Source: Breoghania sp. L-A4 (GTDB taxonomy: Bacteria; Pseudomonadota; Alphaproteobacteria; Rhizobiales; Stappiaceae). Taken from it: a stretch of DNA of 64,000 nt. Below, piece after piece: positions 26,924 through 36,417 of the stretch. Each line of letters begins with the position of its first letter. Position 1 is the first letter of the stretch. A program made the position numbers and the translations under genes. The stretch covers positions 4,304,165 to 4,368,164 of the forward strand of contig NZ_CP031841.1 of assembly GCF_003432385.1 (NCBI RefSeq). The letters are read 5' to 3'. The notes under the pieces are model-generated. The model did no database searches, was not told the origin of the DNA, and saw nothing but the letters and a program-made list of their open reading frames with translations.

Positions 26924-28608
26924 TTATTCGGCCGAGGCCGTCGGCAGCGACACCACGGCGGGACCCATGAACTGATCCGTACGGAGCGCGCCATAGACGT
27001 CATGGTCAAAGCGTGCGAGCAGAATCCGCGCAGGCCGTCCGATCAATGCGGTCAGACGGCGCTGATCGGGATGCCGGAGATCGGCAAACGCCTGCGTCCG
27101 CGTGGTGCTCTCGCCCGACAACAGACGCGGCTCGTCGCCACCCGGCAGAGCCGCGAATCGCGCGAACGGATCCGCCCGCGCGGGAAGCTTCCCGTGATGG
27201 ACGGCTGCGGCAGATCGTCTGCGGAACGGCGCGGCGGCGAAAAGGCGCGCAGTTCCGTCTCATCCGTTCGTGTGCCCTGGAGGCTGGCCAGGACAATCGG
27301 CTGCTTTGCCGGCTTGTCGTCGGCCGCGCGGGCGCCGGAGAACGTCGGCGGCAGTGGGCGCGGAATGGCGGACGCATAGGCGAGCGCGGCGCCGGGCGCG
27401 ATGGTGTCGGGCTTGGCGGCCCGCGGCGTCTCGGCATCGGTTAGCGCGGATATCGCATCATGCGGATTGGATGGCGCGGGCATTGGCAGCGCCGCCAAAA
27501 CGGTCGGCTCGGCTGCGATTGGGCGCGGCTTGGCGAGCGGCAGCGCGGCAACCAGAATCGGCACTTCCTCGGCCGAGGACTCGTTGGCTTCAACAGGCGC
27601 TTCTTCCGGCTCATCGTCGCCGCTCACGCCCGGAAGATCATCCGGTTTCTGCGGCGGACGGATGCTCGTCGGCACCACGGCCGCGATCGCGCCGGGCGCG
27701 CGGCCCAGCGCCGCGGGCGGCGTCGGGCCGTCGTTTGAGGAATTCCCCGAGAACAGCGACGCAATGAAGCCCTTGCCCGTGTTCGAGCGACTCACCGGAA
27801 CGGGGCGGATGGCCTGGTTGTCGCCGCCGCGAATGCGCGCAGTCGGCGTCGGTGCCGCGGACGCCACAACGATCTGCTGGCCGCCATCGCGTTCGCGCCG
27901 CTTCAAGGCCGCCTGCGCCTGCTTGTAGCCCGGCATCGGCTTGCCGTCGGAAGGTACATGCACCGTCTTGCCGTCAGGAAACACGCTCGCCAGTTGCTTG
28001 CGGGTCATACGCGGCCAATGGCGCACGCTGCCGGTGTCCATATGCACAAACGGCGAATTCGATTTCGGATAGTAGCCGACGCCGCCGATCTCCTTTTGCA
28101 GGCCGAGCTTGCGCAGGGTTGAGATGCTGACGTCGGGAAGGAAGAAATCCATCGCCTTGCCGCGCATGTGCTGGCTGAACTTGGCGACGCCGCGCGACCG
28201 GCCGCGCAGCATGTTGTTCGTCGCCGGAGAACGGTAACCCGAGACAACGTGGATATAATCCTTGGAGCCCGACTTCTGGTAGACGTCCCAGATCAGATCA
28301 AAGAGCTCCGGGTCCATCTTGGTCGGTTCATTGCGGCGCCAGTCGCGCAGGAACTGATTGAGTTCGCGCAGACCGCCGTCCACGAATCGGCCGTTCTTCT
28401 TGAAGGTGATCTCGGCGCGTTCGCCGGTGTGCGTGTTGTAGAGCCTCAGGGCGCGCGATGAAGCCTCCGCGGCTCCCGCATACGCCGCCGACAACACAAT
28501 CGCGCCTGCCGCCACGACGGCGAGGGAGCGCAAGCAGGCCGCAGCGCGCACGCCAGCCTTGATCACGCATCCGATGTTTCGAAGCGACCGGGGTAGGGAA
28601 ACGCTCAA
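26924..28608 (-). CDS. DUF882 (peptidase M15-like) murein-processing protein (frameshift near C-terminus)
   Basis: Repaired length is ~561 residues. A Tat-less signal/TM region (RSLAVVAAGAIVLSAAYAGA) leads into DUF882, with VVSGYRSPATNNMLR, KFSQHMRGKAMDFFLPD and FVHMDTGSVRHWPR giving the zinc-ligand histidines and aspartate of the M15/VanY-type fold. Family members cut peptidoglycan peptide or act as lysostaphin-like endopeptidases in the periplasm. A long Pro/Ala-rich stretch follows. Written frame ends at 27052 in an Arg-rich tail; adding one base at 27175-27184 restores a tail ending FMGPAVVSLPTASAE with stop at 26924. That end resembles the C-terminal segment of rhizobial homologues. A short inverted repeat lies upstream of the start. 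Confidence 0.87.
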
Positions 28609-28696
28609 ATCGTGTCTCGCAATTCACCGCACGCGGCCAGGCCAGTTGTTTAGACTGACCCGATGCCGCGGCATCACTACACCCCCAAGGGTGACT

Positions 28697-28737
28697 AAAA
28701 TACGGCACGGCAAGTTAAGAAGTATTTACCGTATTTT
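28697..28737 (-). promoter_or_regulatory. Long inverted repeat between the L,D-transpeptidase and DUF882 genes
   Basis: AAAATACGG and CCGTATTTT form a perfect 9-bp inverted repeat across 23 bases, ~90 bases before the DUF882 start and ~50 after the L,D-transpeptidase stop. It could be a terminator of the upstream gene or an operator for the downstream one. Confidence 0.4.
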
Positions 28738-28789
28738 TCAATGCGAGAAAATCGTGCCCTACAAGCAACAGAAATCAAAGCGTTTTTAC

Positions 28790-30526
28790 CTACGCATCAT
28801 CATCTAGGCCCAAGGCCTTGATGAGCTTTTGATGATGTCCGTAGATATCGGAGCGCCGCTGCAGCACACCGGCATCATCCACCCAGGCGGTGAAATAGGT
28901 GATGTGAACGGGGATATGCCGGGTCAGGTTCACCTGCCGCGAGCGTCCGCCAAACAGCCGCGTCAGACGCTGCGCATCCCAGTCGTTCTCCTCGACAAGC
29001 AGCGCATCGGCAAATTTCATCGGTTCAAACACCCGCACGCATCCATGGGAAAACGCCCGGACGGATCGGTTGAACAGGCTCTTGCTTGGCGTGTCGTGCA
29101 GATAGACCGAGTGGCGATTCGGAAACATGAACTTGATGCGCCCGAGCGCATTGCCGGCACCCGGTCTTTGGCGGATCCGAACGGAGCTCAGGCTGCCGTT
29201 CCACCAGTTCACGTCCAGCGGATGCACCTGGCGGCCACGCGACAACACCTCGTATCCCGAACGCGCGAAGAACGAGACGGGATCTTGCTGAATGCGCGGC
29301 AGCATTTCCTTCGACGCGATCGACCGCGGCACGTTCCAATAGGGATTGACGATGACATGCTCCATCTCGTCGGAAAAGATCGGCGTCTGGTTGCTGCGTT
29401 TGCCGACGACCACGCGGGTCTCGTGATACACCGCGCCGTCCCGGATGAGCCGGACCATGAATTCCGGGATATTCACCTGAACATAGTAGCGGCCGAGATC
29501 GCGCGGCATCCACCGCCACCGCTCCATGTTGGCGATCACGTCGGCAACCGGATTGCCTTCGTCGCCGCCGTTGATCGCCGCCCGCGTGCGCGGGCCGACC
29601 ATGCCATCGACGTACAGCTGGTTCGTACGCTGAAAATCGGAGACCGCGGCCTGCACCTCCGCATCGAAGACATCCGCGTCGAATTCAGGCGCGGCCACAT
29701 TCAGCCGTTTGCGCAGGATTTCCACCCGCGAATCTCGGGATCCAAGTTTGAGAAGCGGTCCTTCGGGAAGCGCCACCGGACGCTCGACTTGATCGGGAAG
29801 TGCACGCAGCCGTGCCAGTTCGGCCTTCAGGCGCCGATAACCGTCATGTTGCGGATTGAAGCCGATCAGGGCGACGGCCGGGTTCTCGGCGCTGACGATC
29901 GTATCGAGCGCCTCGACGGGATCGAGCTGCGGAGGCGACAGATCGAAATAGCCGGAGATTGACGACGGCGCGATGCGGCCGCCCATGGCGTGTCGGGCAT
30001 AGGCTGCGACCGAGCGCGACAGCTCGATTTCCGCCTCCGCGAGCAGGATCGGCGTGGAAGGCAGCCCGTCGCCGAGATGCGCGGAAGGGATCGGGTAGGC
30101 GTCGGGATCCAAGCCCTCCTCATCGGCGTGGCGCAGCCGCTCGATCACGGCGAGGGCCGCGGCGCTCAACCGGCCGTCCAGAGTCCAGGCAGGCACCCAT
30201 TCGCGCTCGAGATAGAACTCCGCGACCGCGGCCAGATCGCCGCGACCGGAATCCCCGGTTGTCTCGAGCAGGTCACGCAGCGCCAGGGAAACCGGGTCCA
30301 GCAGCGCACCGGTCTCAACAGCCGGCTCCACGGCGGGTGACGCGGCCGGCAGCCCATCCGGACCCGCTGCGGGTTGTTCGCCCGGCGCAGCGCCATCCGC
30401 CGCCGGCATCACGATGATGGCGGGGTCGTCGTGAACCGCCGCCCATGACGGCACCGCCGCCACGCCGCCCACAACAACCGAAAACGCCAACGAGAAACCT
30501 GCAACACCCAGCGAACGCATCATCAC
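28790..30526 (-). CDS. L,D-transpeptidase, YcbB/LdtD-like
   Basis: This 578-residue secreted protein has a signal peptide at ~1-28, a Pro/Ala-rich linker, a scaffold region, a peptidoglycan-binding-1 domain (GSRDSRVEILRKRLN, GMVGPRTRAAIN, about residues 255-320), and a YkuD catalytic domain. The latter ends with SHGCVRVFEPMKFA; the cysteine is the nucleophile, and H is its partner. The enzyme makes 3-3 crosslinks between mDAP residues or attaches proteins to peptidoglycan in the periplasm. Length and order of domains match the YcbB class. Start ATG 30526 or the next ATG codons. It precedes the DUF882 gene on the same strand. Confidence 0.93.
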   Translation of the reverse strand: MMMRSLGVAGFSLAFSVVVGGVAAVPSWAAVHDDPAIIVMPAADGAAPGEQPAAGPDGLPAASPAVEPAVETGALLDPVSLALRDLLETTGDSGRGDLAAVAEFYLEREWVPAWTLDGRLSAAALAVIERLRHADEEGLDPDAYPIPSAHLGDGLPSTPILLAEAEIELSRSVAAYARHAMGGRIAPSSISGYFDLSPPQLDPVEALDTIVSAENPAVALIGFNPQHDGYRRLKAELARLRALPDQVERPVALPEGPLLKLGSRDSRVEILRKRLNVAAPEFDADVFDAEVQAAVSDFQRTNQLYVDGMVGPRTRAAINGGDEGNPVADVIANMERWRWMPRDLGRYYVQVNIPEFMVRLIRDGAVYHETRVVVGKRSNQTPIFSDEMEHVIVNPYWNVPRSIASKEMLPRIQQDPVSFFARSGYEVLSRGRQVHPLDVNWWNGSLSSVRIRQRPGAGNALGRIKFMFPNRHSVYLHDTPSKSLFNRSVRAFSHGCVRVFEPMKFADALLVEENDWDAQRLTRLFGGRSRQVNLTRHIPVHITYFTAWVDDAGVLQRRSDIYGHHQKLIKALGLDDDA

Positions 30527-30670
30527 TCGTTGTCCTGTCCCAAACCAAGGCCCGACGCCCTGCGACTATTTGCACGACCCGTGGGGCACGGATCGGCGAT
30601 CGATACGATGAAGCCGGTGCTGCCGGCAATCCGGTTCAGCACCAAACGCCATCACTTCATTATTACAATG

Positions 30671-32290
30671 CTACCGCGACGCTCGTGCGGCGATCTCATC
30701 CAACTCCGAGGCGGCCTGATCGGACGAACCATCGAGACCGTAGTCCTTGAGCTTGCGGTAGAGCGTCGACCGGCCGATATCGAGCCTGCGCGCGACTTCC
30801 GCCATGCGTCCGCCGTAGTGATCGATCGCGGTGACGATCATGTCGCGCTCGACCGCTTCCAGCGTCTTGACGTGGCCGGTGTCGTCCAGCGCGCGCATGA
30901 AACCGAAGGGAGCAACGCCTTCCGCGACGCCCGCGAAACCGCCTTGCGCCAGATCGCCATGGCCCTTGTATGCCTCTCCCGGTGCGTCGGCGGACTCACC
31001 GGTACCCGCCTGAACGGACGGCCTGGGGGCCGCGACACCGATCATGTCGCCGCCGCTGTAGCCGCCGGGAGCGCCAGCCGGGATCGCGCCCGCGCCGCCA
31101 GAGCCGCGCATGGCCTGAATCTGCGGGAAATCCTCCGGCTGCAGATAGGTATCGTCGCACAGCACCACGGCGCGGAAGACGGCGTTCTCCAATTGACGGA
31201 TGTTGCCCGGCCAGTCGAAGGACTGCAGCAATGCGATGGTTTCCGGCGCGATCGACGCCACCTGCGGCTTGTTCTCCTCCGCCGCGAATCGGGCAAGGAA
31301 GTGCCGCGCCAAATCCGGAATGTCCTCGAGCCGGTCGCGCAGCGGCGGAATCCAGATCGGAAACACGTTGAGCCGGTAGTAGAGATCCTCGCGAAAGCGG
31401 CCTTCCTTGACCAGATCGAGCAGCCTGCGATTGGTGGCGGAGATCATCCGGAAATCGATACGCACCGGACGCCGCGCGCCGACGGGGTCGATTTCACTCT
31501 CCTGGAGCGCACGCAGGAGTTTCACCTGAACGTCGAGTGGCAGTTCGCCGACCTCGTCGAGAAACAGCGTGCCGCCGTGAGCTTCCTGGAACTTGCCGAC
31601 GTGCTTTTCGGTGGCGCCCGTGAACGCCCCCTTCTCGTGACCGAAGAGGATCGATTCCACGAGATTTTCCGGAATCGCGCCGCAGTTGACGGTCACGAAG
31701 GGCTTTGAGGCGCGATCGCCGGAGCCCTGGATGGCCCGCGCGATCAGTTCCTTGCCGACACCTGATTCGCCTTCGATGAGAATCGGGATGTTGGAGGATG
31801 CCGCGCGGTCGCCGAGCCGCAGCACGCGTTCCATCGCGGGCGAGCGGGTAATGATGTCGTCGAATGTCAGCGTTCCAGCCGCCGACTTGCGGATACGGGT
31901 GATTTCATCCTGAAGCGCGGAGACCTTCAGAACGTTTCGAATGGATACTTCGAGCCGTTCGGGACTGACCGGCTTGACCACGAAATCCTGCGCGCCGGCC
32001 CGCATGGCGCCGACCACCGTGTCGATGCCGGCCTGCGCCGTCTGCACGATCACCGGCGTGGCGATGCCCTTCTCGCGCATCTTGCCCAGCACCGCATGGC
32101 CATCGAGTTCCGGCATCACCAGATCGAGGATGACCAGATCCATGTCGCTGCCTTCGGGCCCGGTCATCACCGCGACCGCCTGCGCGCCATCCTCGACCAC
32201 ACGGGCCGAATAGCCGAATCGCTTCACGGCCTCTTCCAGCAACCGGCGCTGGATCGGATCGTCGTCGACGATCAGAATGCGTCCACTCAT
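30671..32290 (-). CDS. Sigma-54-dependent response regulator (REC-AAA+-Fis)
   Basis: The ~539-residue regulator has an N-terminal receiver domain (ILIVDDD and the phospho-site LVILDLVMPELDG), a sigma-54 AAA+ domain (Walker A GESGVGKEL; GAFTGA contact loop as EKGAFTGATEK; Walker B GGTLFLDEVGELPL), and a C-terminal Fis-type helix-turn-helix (MAEVARRLDIGRSTLYRKLKDYGL). It should bind upstream sites and open sigma-54 promoters when phosphorylated. No sensor kinase gene is adjacent, so its partner is unknown. A glycine/proline-rich linker of ~90 residues sits between the AAA+ and Fis domains. I use ATG 32290 (MSGRILIVDDD). It is divergent from the M3 peptidase gene. Confidence 0.95.
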   Translation of the reverse strand: MSGRILIVDDDPIQRRLLEEAVKRFGYSARVVEDGAQAVAVMTGPEGSDMDLVILDLVMPELDGHAVLGKMREKGIATPVIVQTAQAGIDTVVGAMRAGAQDFVVKPVSPERLEVSIRNVLKVSALQDEITRIRKSAAGTLTFDDIITRSPAMERVLRLGDRAASSNIPILIEGESGVGKELIARAIQGSGDRASKPFVTVNCGAIPENLVESILFGHEKGAFTGATEKHVGKFQEAHGGTLFLDEVGELPLDVQVKLLRALQESEIDPVGARRPVRIDFRMISATNRRLLDLVKEGRFREDLYYRLNVFPIWIPPLRDRLEDIPDLARHFLARFAAEENKPQVASIAPETIALLQSFDWPGNIRQLENAVFRAVVLCDDTYLQPEDFPQIQAMRGSGGAGAIPAGAPGGYSGGDMIGVAAPRPSVQAGTGESADAPGEAYKGHGDLAQGGFAGVAEGVAPFGFMRALDDTGHVKTLEAVERDMIVTAIDHYGGRMAEVARRLDIGRSTLYRKLKDYGLDGSSDQAASELDEIAARASR

Positions 32291-32614
32291 AAAACGCGGT
32301 TCCCCTTGCGCCGCCGCAGCGCGCATTTTGCGTTCCCGTCATTCCGCATCCGGGAAACGACGCTCGGCGACTGTCTCATTTCGGGGCATTATGCGGGGCG
32401 CGAGTAAAGAAACTGCTTATCGGCTCGGCTCGAACCGCGGAGCAGAACCCGCACGCCGATTGCACTTTGTGCCTTCGACCCAATATGTTGCTCACAACCG
32501 GCGCGCTACCGGGCCGCACTTTCGACCAGCCGTCACGTGATCATCGCCTTAAGGCGAGACCCCGGACGCCCACATCAGACGTTCCCATTCTCCCTTGCAC
32601 GGAAGTTTCCATTC
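32291..32614. other. Divergent intergenic region between the sigma-54 regulator and M3 peptidase genes
   Basis: About 320 bases that must hold two promoters. I see no clear GG-N10-GC sigma-54 box or operator. Upstream in-frame codons of the peptidase are not credible as coding. Confidence 0.5.
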
Positions 32615-34465
32615 ATGGTCCCGACCGACACCACTATCTTTGAGCCCCGCATGAAATTTGCCGCCACCGATCCCGCCGCCGCGTCCAGGGATCTGGGCGC
32701 CCTGCCCGAATGGAATCTCACCGATCTCTACGACGCGATGGACGCCCCCGCCGTGCGTTCGGATCTCGACAAGGCGCTGGCCGACAGCAAGGCGTTCGAG
32801 ACCCGGTTCAAGGGCACGCTGGACGCGCATGCGCGCGCAGGCGGCGCGGAGCTTGCCGAGGCCATTGTCGCTTATGAGAAAATCGAGGAGTTGCTCGGGC
32901 GGTTGATCTCCTTCGCCGGCCTCGTCTACTCCGGCAATACGACCGATCCCGCGCGGCAGAAGTTCTACGGCGACGTACAGGAACAGATCACCACGGCCAG
33001 CACGCATCTGCTGTTCTTCGGGCTCGAATTGAACCGCATCGAGGACGCCATTCTGGAAGGCGCGCTGGCGAATGACCGGCTCGCGCACTACAAGCCGTGG
33101 ATCGACGACATCCGCAAGGAGCGCCCCTATCAGCTCGAGGACCGCGTGGAGCAGCTTTTCCACGAGAAATCGGTGACCGGCCGCGGTGCCTGGAACCGGC
33201 TCTTCGACGAAACGATTTCATCGCAGAAATTCGAGATCGACGGCGAGATGCTCGGCATCGAGGCGACGCTGAACCTCTTGCAGGATTCAGACGGCGCCAA
33301 GCGCAAGGCGGCCTCGGAAGCACTTGCCAGGACCTTCAAGGACAACCTCTCCACCTTCGCGCTGATCACCAACACTCTGGCCAAGGACAAGGAAATCTCC
33401 GACCGCTGGCGCGGGTTCGAGGATGTGGCTGACAGCCGCCACCTCGCCAACCGCGTCGAGCGTGAGGTTGTCGACGCGCTGGTCGACGCCGTGCGCGCGG
33501 CCTATCCGCGCCTGTCGCACCGCTATTACGCGATGAAGGCCAAATGGCTCGGCCAGGAGAGCTTGCCCAACTGGGACCGCAACGCGCCGCTGCCATCCGC
33601 CGACAAGCGCTTGATCCCCTGGAGCGAGGCAAAATCGACGGTACTCGACGCCTACGGCCAATTCTCGCCGGAGATGGCGGAGATCGCCCAGCGCTTCTTC
33701 GACGGCGGCTGGATCGACGCGCCGGTGCGTCCGGGCAAGGCCCCCGGCGCCTTCGCGCATCCCACCGTGCCCAGTGCCCACCCCTATGTGCTGATCAACT
33801 ACCAGGGCAAGACGCGCGACGTCATGACCCTGGCGCATGAGCTTGGCCACGGCGTGCATCAGGTGCTCGCGGGGCCCAACGGCGCACTGATGGCTCCGAC
33901 GCCGCTGACGCTCGCCGAGACGGCGTCCGTGTTCGGCGAGATGCTGACCTTCAAGTCGCTGCTCGAAGGCGCAACCGATCCGGCCCGGCGCAAGATCATG
34001 CTGGCGTCGAAGGTGGAGGACATGATCAACACCGTGGTCCGCCAGATCGCCTTCTACACGTTTGAGCGCAACGTGCATCTGGAGCGCCGAAACGGCGAAT
34101 TGACAAGCGAGCAGCTCGGCGAGATCTGGATGGACGTGCAGCGCGAGAGCCTCGGTCCGGCCATCAGCCTGCACGAGGGCTACGAGACGTTCTGGACGTA
34201 CATCCCGCATTTCATCCATTCGCCCTTCTATGTCTACGCATACGCCTTCGGCGACTGCCTGGTGAACTCGCTTTACGCCGTCTACGAGGAAGCCGAGAGC
34301 GGCTTCCAGGACAAGTATTTCGAGCTCTTGAAGGCCGGCGGCACCAAGCACCACTCGGAGCTGCTCGCCCCCTTCGGCCTGGACGCCACCGATCCGGCCT
34401 TCTGGCAGAAGGGCCTGTCGGTCATCGAGCGCATGATCGACGAATTGGACGCGATGGACGACTAA
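32615..34465 (+). CDS. M3 family oligoendopeptidase (PepF-like)
   Basis: This ~616-residue zinc metallopeptidase cleaves short oligopeptides in the cytosol. LAHELGHGVHQ is the HExxH zinc site, and TLAETASVFGEM supplies the third zinc ligand glutamate downstream. The N-terminal half has PEWNLTDLYD and long helices forming the closed M3 channel. Length is typical for M3B peptidases. ATG 32615 (MVPTDTTIFEP) is chosen; ATG 32651 (MKFAATDP) is also reasonable. It is followed by a strongly folded spacer and a heme-enzyme gene on the same strand. Confidence 0.93.
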   Translation: MVPTDTTIFEPRMKFAATDPAAASRDLGALPEWNLTDLYDAMDAPAVRSDLDKALADSKAFETRFKGTLDAHARAGGAELAEAIVAYEKIEELLGRLISFAGLVYSGNTTDPARQKFYGDVQEQITTASTHLLFFGLELNRIEDAILEGALANDRLAHYKPWIDDIRKERPYQLEDRVEQLFHEKSVTGRGAWNRLFDETISSQKFEIDGEMLGIEATLNLLQDSDGAKRKAASEALARTFKDNLSTFALITNTLAKDKEISDRWRGFEDVADSRHLANRVEREVVDALVDAVRAAYPRLSHRYYAMKAKWLGQESLPNWDRNAPLPSADKRLIPWSEAKSTVLDAYGQFSPEMAEIAQRFFDGGWIDAPVRPGKAPGAFAHPTVPSAHPYVLINYQGKTRDVMTLAHELGHGVHQVLAGPNGALMAPTPLTLAETASVFGEMLTFKSLLEGATDPARRKIMLASKVEDMINTVVRQIAFYTFERNVHLERRNGELTSEQLGEIWMDVQRESLGPAISLHEGYETFWTYIPHFIHSPFYVYAYAFGDCLVNSLYAVYEEAESGFQDKYFELLKAGGTKHHSELLAPFGLDATDPAFWQKGLSVIERMIDELDAMDD

Positions 34466-34468
34466 AAT

Positions 34469-34600
34469 GTCCCACCCGGTTCCCCGCGTGGGACGCTCAC
34501 CCGGCGGGGAACCGGAGATATGGAGCAAGGGGACCATCCGCTGCTGTGAAAAGGGACCCTCCCTGGCTCCATGGCTTTCGGAGCGTGGTCCTTGCGAAGC
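34469..34600 (+). other. Highly structured spacer with competing hairpins between pepF-like and N-demethylase-like genes
   Basis: Immediately after the peptidase stop, GTCCCAC/GTGGGAC (34469-34475 and 34488-34494) can form a stem. Its 12-base loop CCGGTTCCCCGC is perfectly complementary to GCGGGGAACCGG at 34504-34515, so either a pseudoknot or two mutually exclusive folds are possible. Further downstream ATGGAGC/GCTCCAT and GCAAGGGGACCA/TGGTCCTTGC can also pair. This nesting is more than a simple terminator; it might be an attenuator or an RNA. No T tract is present and no riboswitch class is recognised. Confidence 0.45.
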
Positions 34601-34627
34601 CGCGGTGAAGGCCGCCAAGAATAGCCC

Positions 34628-35520
34628 ATGTCACTCGCCCACACCCCTATGACGGCTTCAAGCAGCCGTTCACCGTCGGCCTCTTGCCGCTCGATCTCGC
34701 GGACTGGATCGAGCCGGACGGCATGCTTGGCGCCCACTTGGCGGAAAAGGAGCGGCTCTTTGCGCTGAACGAGACAGCCGTGTTTCGCGCTCAAGAGGAT
34801 ACGGTGGAGGCGCAGCGGGAAGTGCTGGCGCTTCTGCTCTGCCATCTTCCCCGGCGGTTTCCCCATCTCTATGAGGCCGACACCAACAGCATCCGCGTCA
34901 TTCCAACGGGCGCGAGATACCGCAAAGACGACTGGAGCGAGGCGCCGCTGAAACTAGCGGCCCTTCTGGTGCAGGAAGACCTGGTGATCATGCGAAAGGG
35001 CGAGAACGCGTACCGGCTGGCGGCCGCGGCTCTGTGCTTTCCATCGTCCTGGTCACTGGCGGAAAAATTCGGACAGGAGATGCCGGCGATTCATGACAAC
35101 GTGCCGGGGTTCAACGATGCCCGCATGGGCCGCATCGTGGCGCGGATCTTTGAGACGCTCAACATCGACACGCCGGTATGGCGGCTCAACTGGTCGCTCT
35201 ACGGAGACGGAGAGCTGCATCACCCCAGTCCCAAATCGCTCGATGCGCGGGTGGCCGGCAGTAATCAGGAACTCTTCGTGCGGGTCGAACGGCAGACCCT
35301 GCGCAGACTTCCCCAAAGCGCAGACATCCTGTTCACCATCCGCATTCACCACGACCCGTTGAGCGCATTTGCCGCGCATCCCGACGGCGCCCGGCTGGCC
35401 AAAGGCCTGCGTCAGCAACTGCTCGCGCTGGATGCCGATCAACTCGCCTACAAGGGGTTGACCCGGCAGCGCGACTCCATCGCGCAACGGCTGGAACGCC
35501 TCGCGGAAACCCTGGCCTGA
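34628..35520 (+). CDS. Heme-dependent oxidative N-demethylase-like protein (DUF3445) (frameshift near start)
   Basis: The protein is ~297 residues once repaired. ATG 34628 gives MSLAHTP, and one extra C in the run at 34644-34647 continues with YDGFKQPFTVGLLPLDLADW, the usual family start, so the frame joins the clear downstream coding. Core motifs include RYRKDDWSEAPLKLAALLVQED, LCFPSSWSLAEKFGQ (His-less but conserved in the family) and RLNWSLYGDGELHHP. DUF3445 members contain heme and resemble the HODM subunit that demethylates dimethylamine; the real substrate is unknown. Without repair the open frame begins only at TTG 34684. Confidence 0.83.
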
Positions 35521-35579
35521 GCAAACAAGAACGGCCCGCGATGCGGACCGTTTGCAGCTCATGGCGATGACGCGTCGCG

Positions 35580-35861
35580 TCAAGCGTCGTTGGCGGCCGG
35601 CGTCATGCCGAGTGCGTGCAGGTAGAGATCGAGAATCGCTTCCTGTTCCTCGCGCTCATGCGGCTCCTGTTTGCGCAGGCGCACGACCTGGCGCAGGATC
35701 TTGACGTCAAAGCCCGTGCCCTTGGCTTCCGCATAGACATCCTTGATGTCGTCGGAAATGGCCTTCTTCTCTTCCTCGAGACGCTCGATGCGCTCCACGA
35801 AAGCGCGCAGCTGGTCGGCGGCAACGCCACCGGAAGCAGAAACTCCGCCCGTATCAGCCAT
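35580..35861 (-). CDS. gapR: GapR-type DNA-binding protein (DUF2312)
   Basis: This 93-residue protein belongs to DUF2312, the family of Caulobacter GapR. GapR is a nucleoid-associated protein that binds AT-rich and overtwisted DNA ahead of replication and transcription forks. The conserved core is [48 protein letters not shown], containing a leading coiled coil and the DNA-binding helices, and it ends with [11 protein letters not shown]. Essentially all of the Caulobacter core is kept. Start ATG 35861. It sits between the N-demethylase-like gene (convergent) and the DUF1244 gene. Confidence 0.93.
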   Translation of the reverse strand: MADTGGVSASGGVAADQLRAFVERIERLEEEKKAISDDIKDVYAEAKGTGFDVKILRQVVRLRKQEPHEREEQEAILDLYLHALGMTPAANDA

Positions 35862-36092
35862 GATGTCGGATCCTCGTCTGGTGGATCAGCCTGCGGCGAA
35901 CCGGATCCGGCGCGCCGTCAAGAGTCTGATCGATGCTGGAATGACAGTTCGTGCTGCGCCCAGCAGGCCGCGACGCTCTGTCGATGCGATGGAATTCAGG
36001 GTCGGTTATGTGCCGGAAACAGGCCGCCCGGTCAAGGATAGCGGCGCAAATTACGGTGGACTATAACGGGAACATCAACCGGAACGGTGGCT

Positions 36093-36398
36093 TCAATGAG
36101 CAGGCTTGTTCGCCGAATACGCGGCCTTTTGCTCGGTCGTGGCCTCGGTCTGGTGCTGCGCCTTCCAATCCTCGTAAGGCATGCCGTAGACGATTTCGCG
36201 CACTTCCGCCTTGGACAACTCCAGGCCGCGGTCGGCCGCGGCGTCCTGATACCAGTTGGACAGGCAATTGCGGCAGAAGCCCGCCAGATTCATCATGTCG
36301 ATGTTTTGTACGTCGGTGCGTCCGCGAAGATGCGAAAGCAGCCGACGGAACGCGGCCGCTTCCAGTTCGGTGGCGGTTTTCTCATCCATCTCAGCCAT
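36093..36398 (-). CDS. DUF1244 family protein
   Basis: The ~101-residue protein carries the DUF1244 hallmarks FRRLLSHLRGRTDVQNIDMMNLAGFCRNCLSNWY and YGMPYEDWKA. The family is small, all-helical and of unknown biochemical role, and is widespread in proteobacteria. Two cysteines in FCRNCL are conserved and could bind metal or form a disulfide. ATG 36398 (MAEMDEKT) has GGGAAGGGCAGG upstream. It follows the N-formylglutamate amidohydrolase-family gene, probably co-transcribed. Confidence 0.9.
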   Translation of the reverse strand: MAEMDEKTATELEAAAFRRLLSHLRGRTDVQNIDMMNLAGFCRNCLSNWYQDAAADRGLELSKAEVREIVYGMPYEDWKAQHQTEATTEQKAAYSANKPAH

Positions 36399-36417
36399 TT
36401 CCTGCCCTTCCCTGTGT

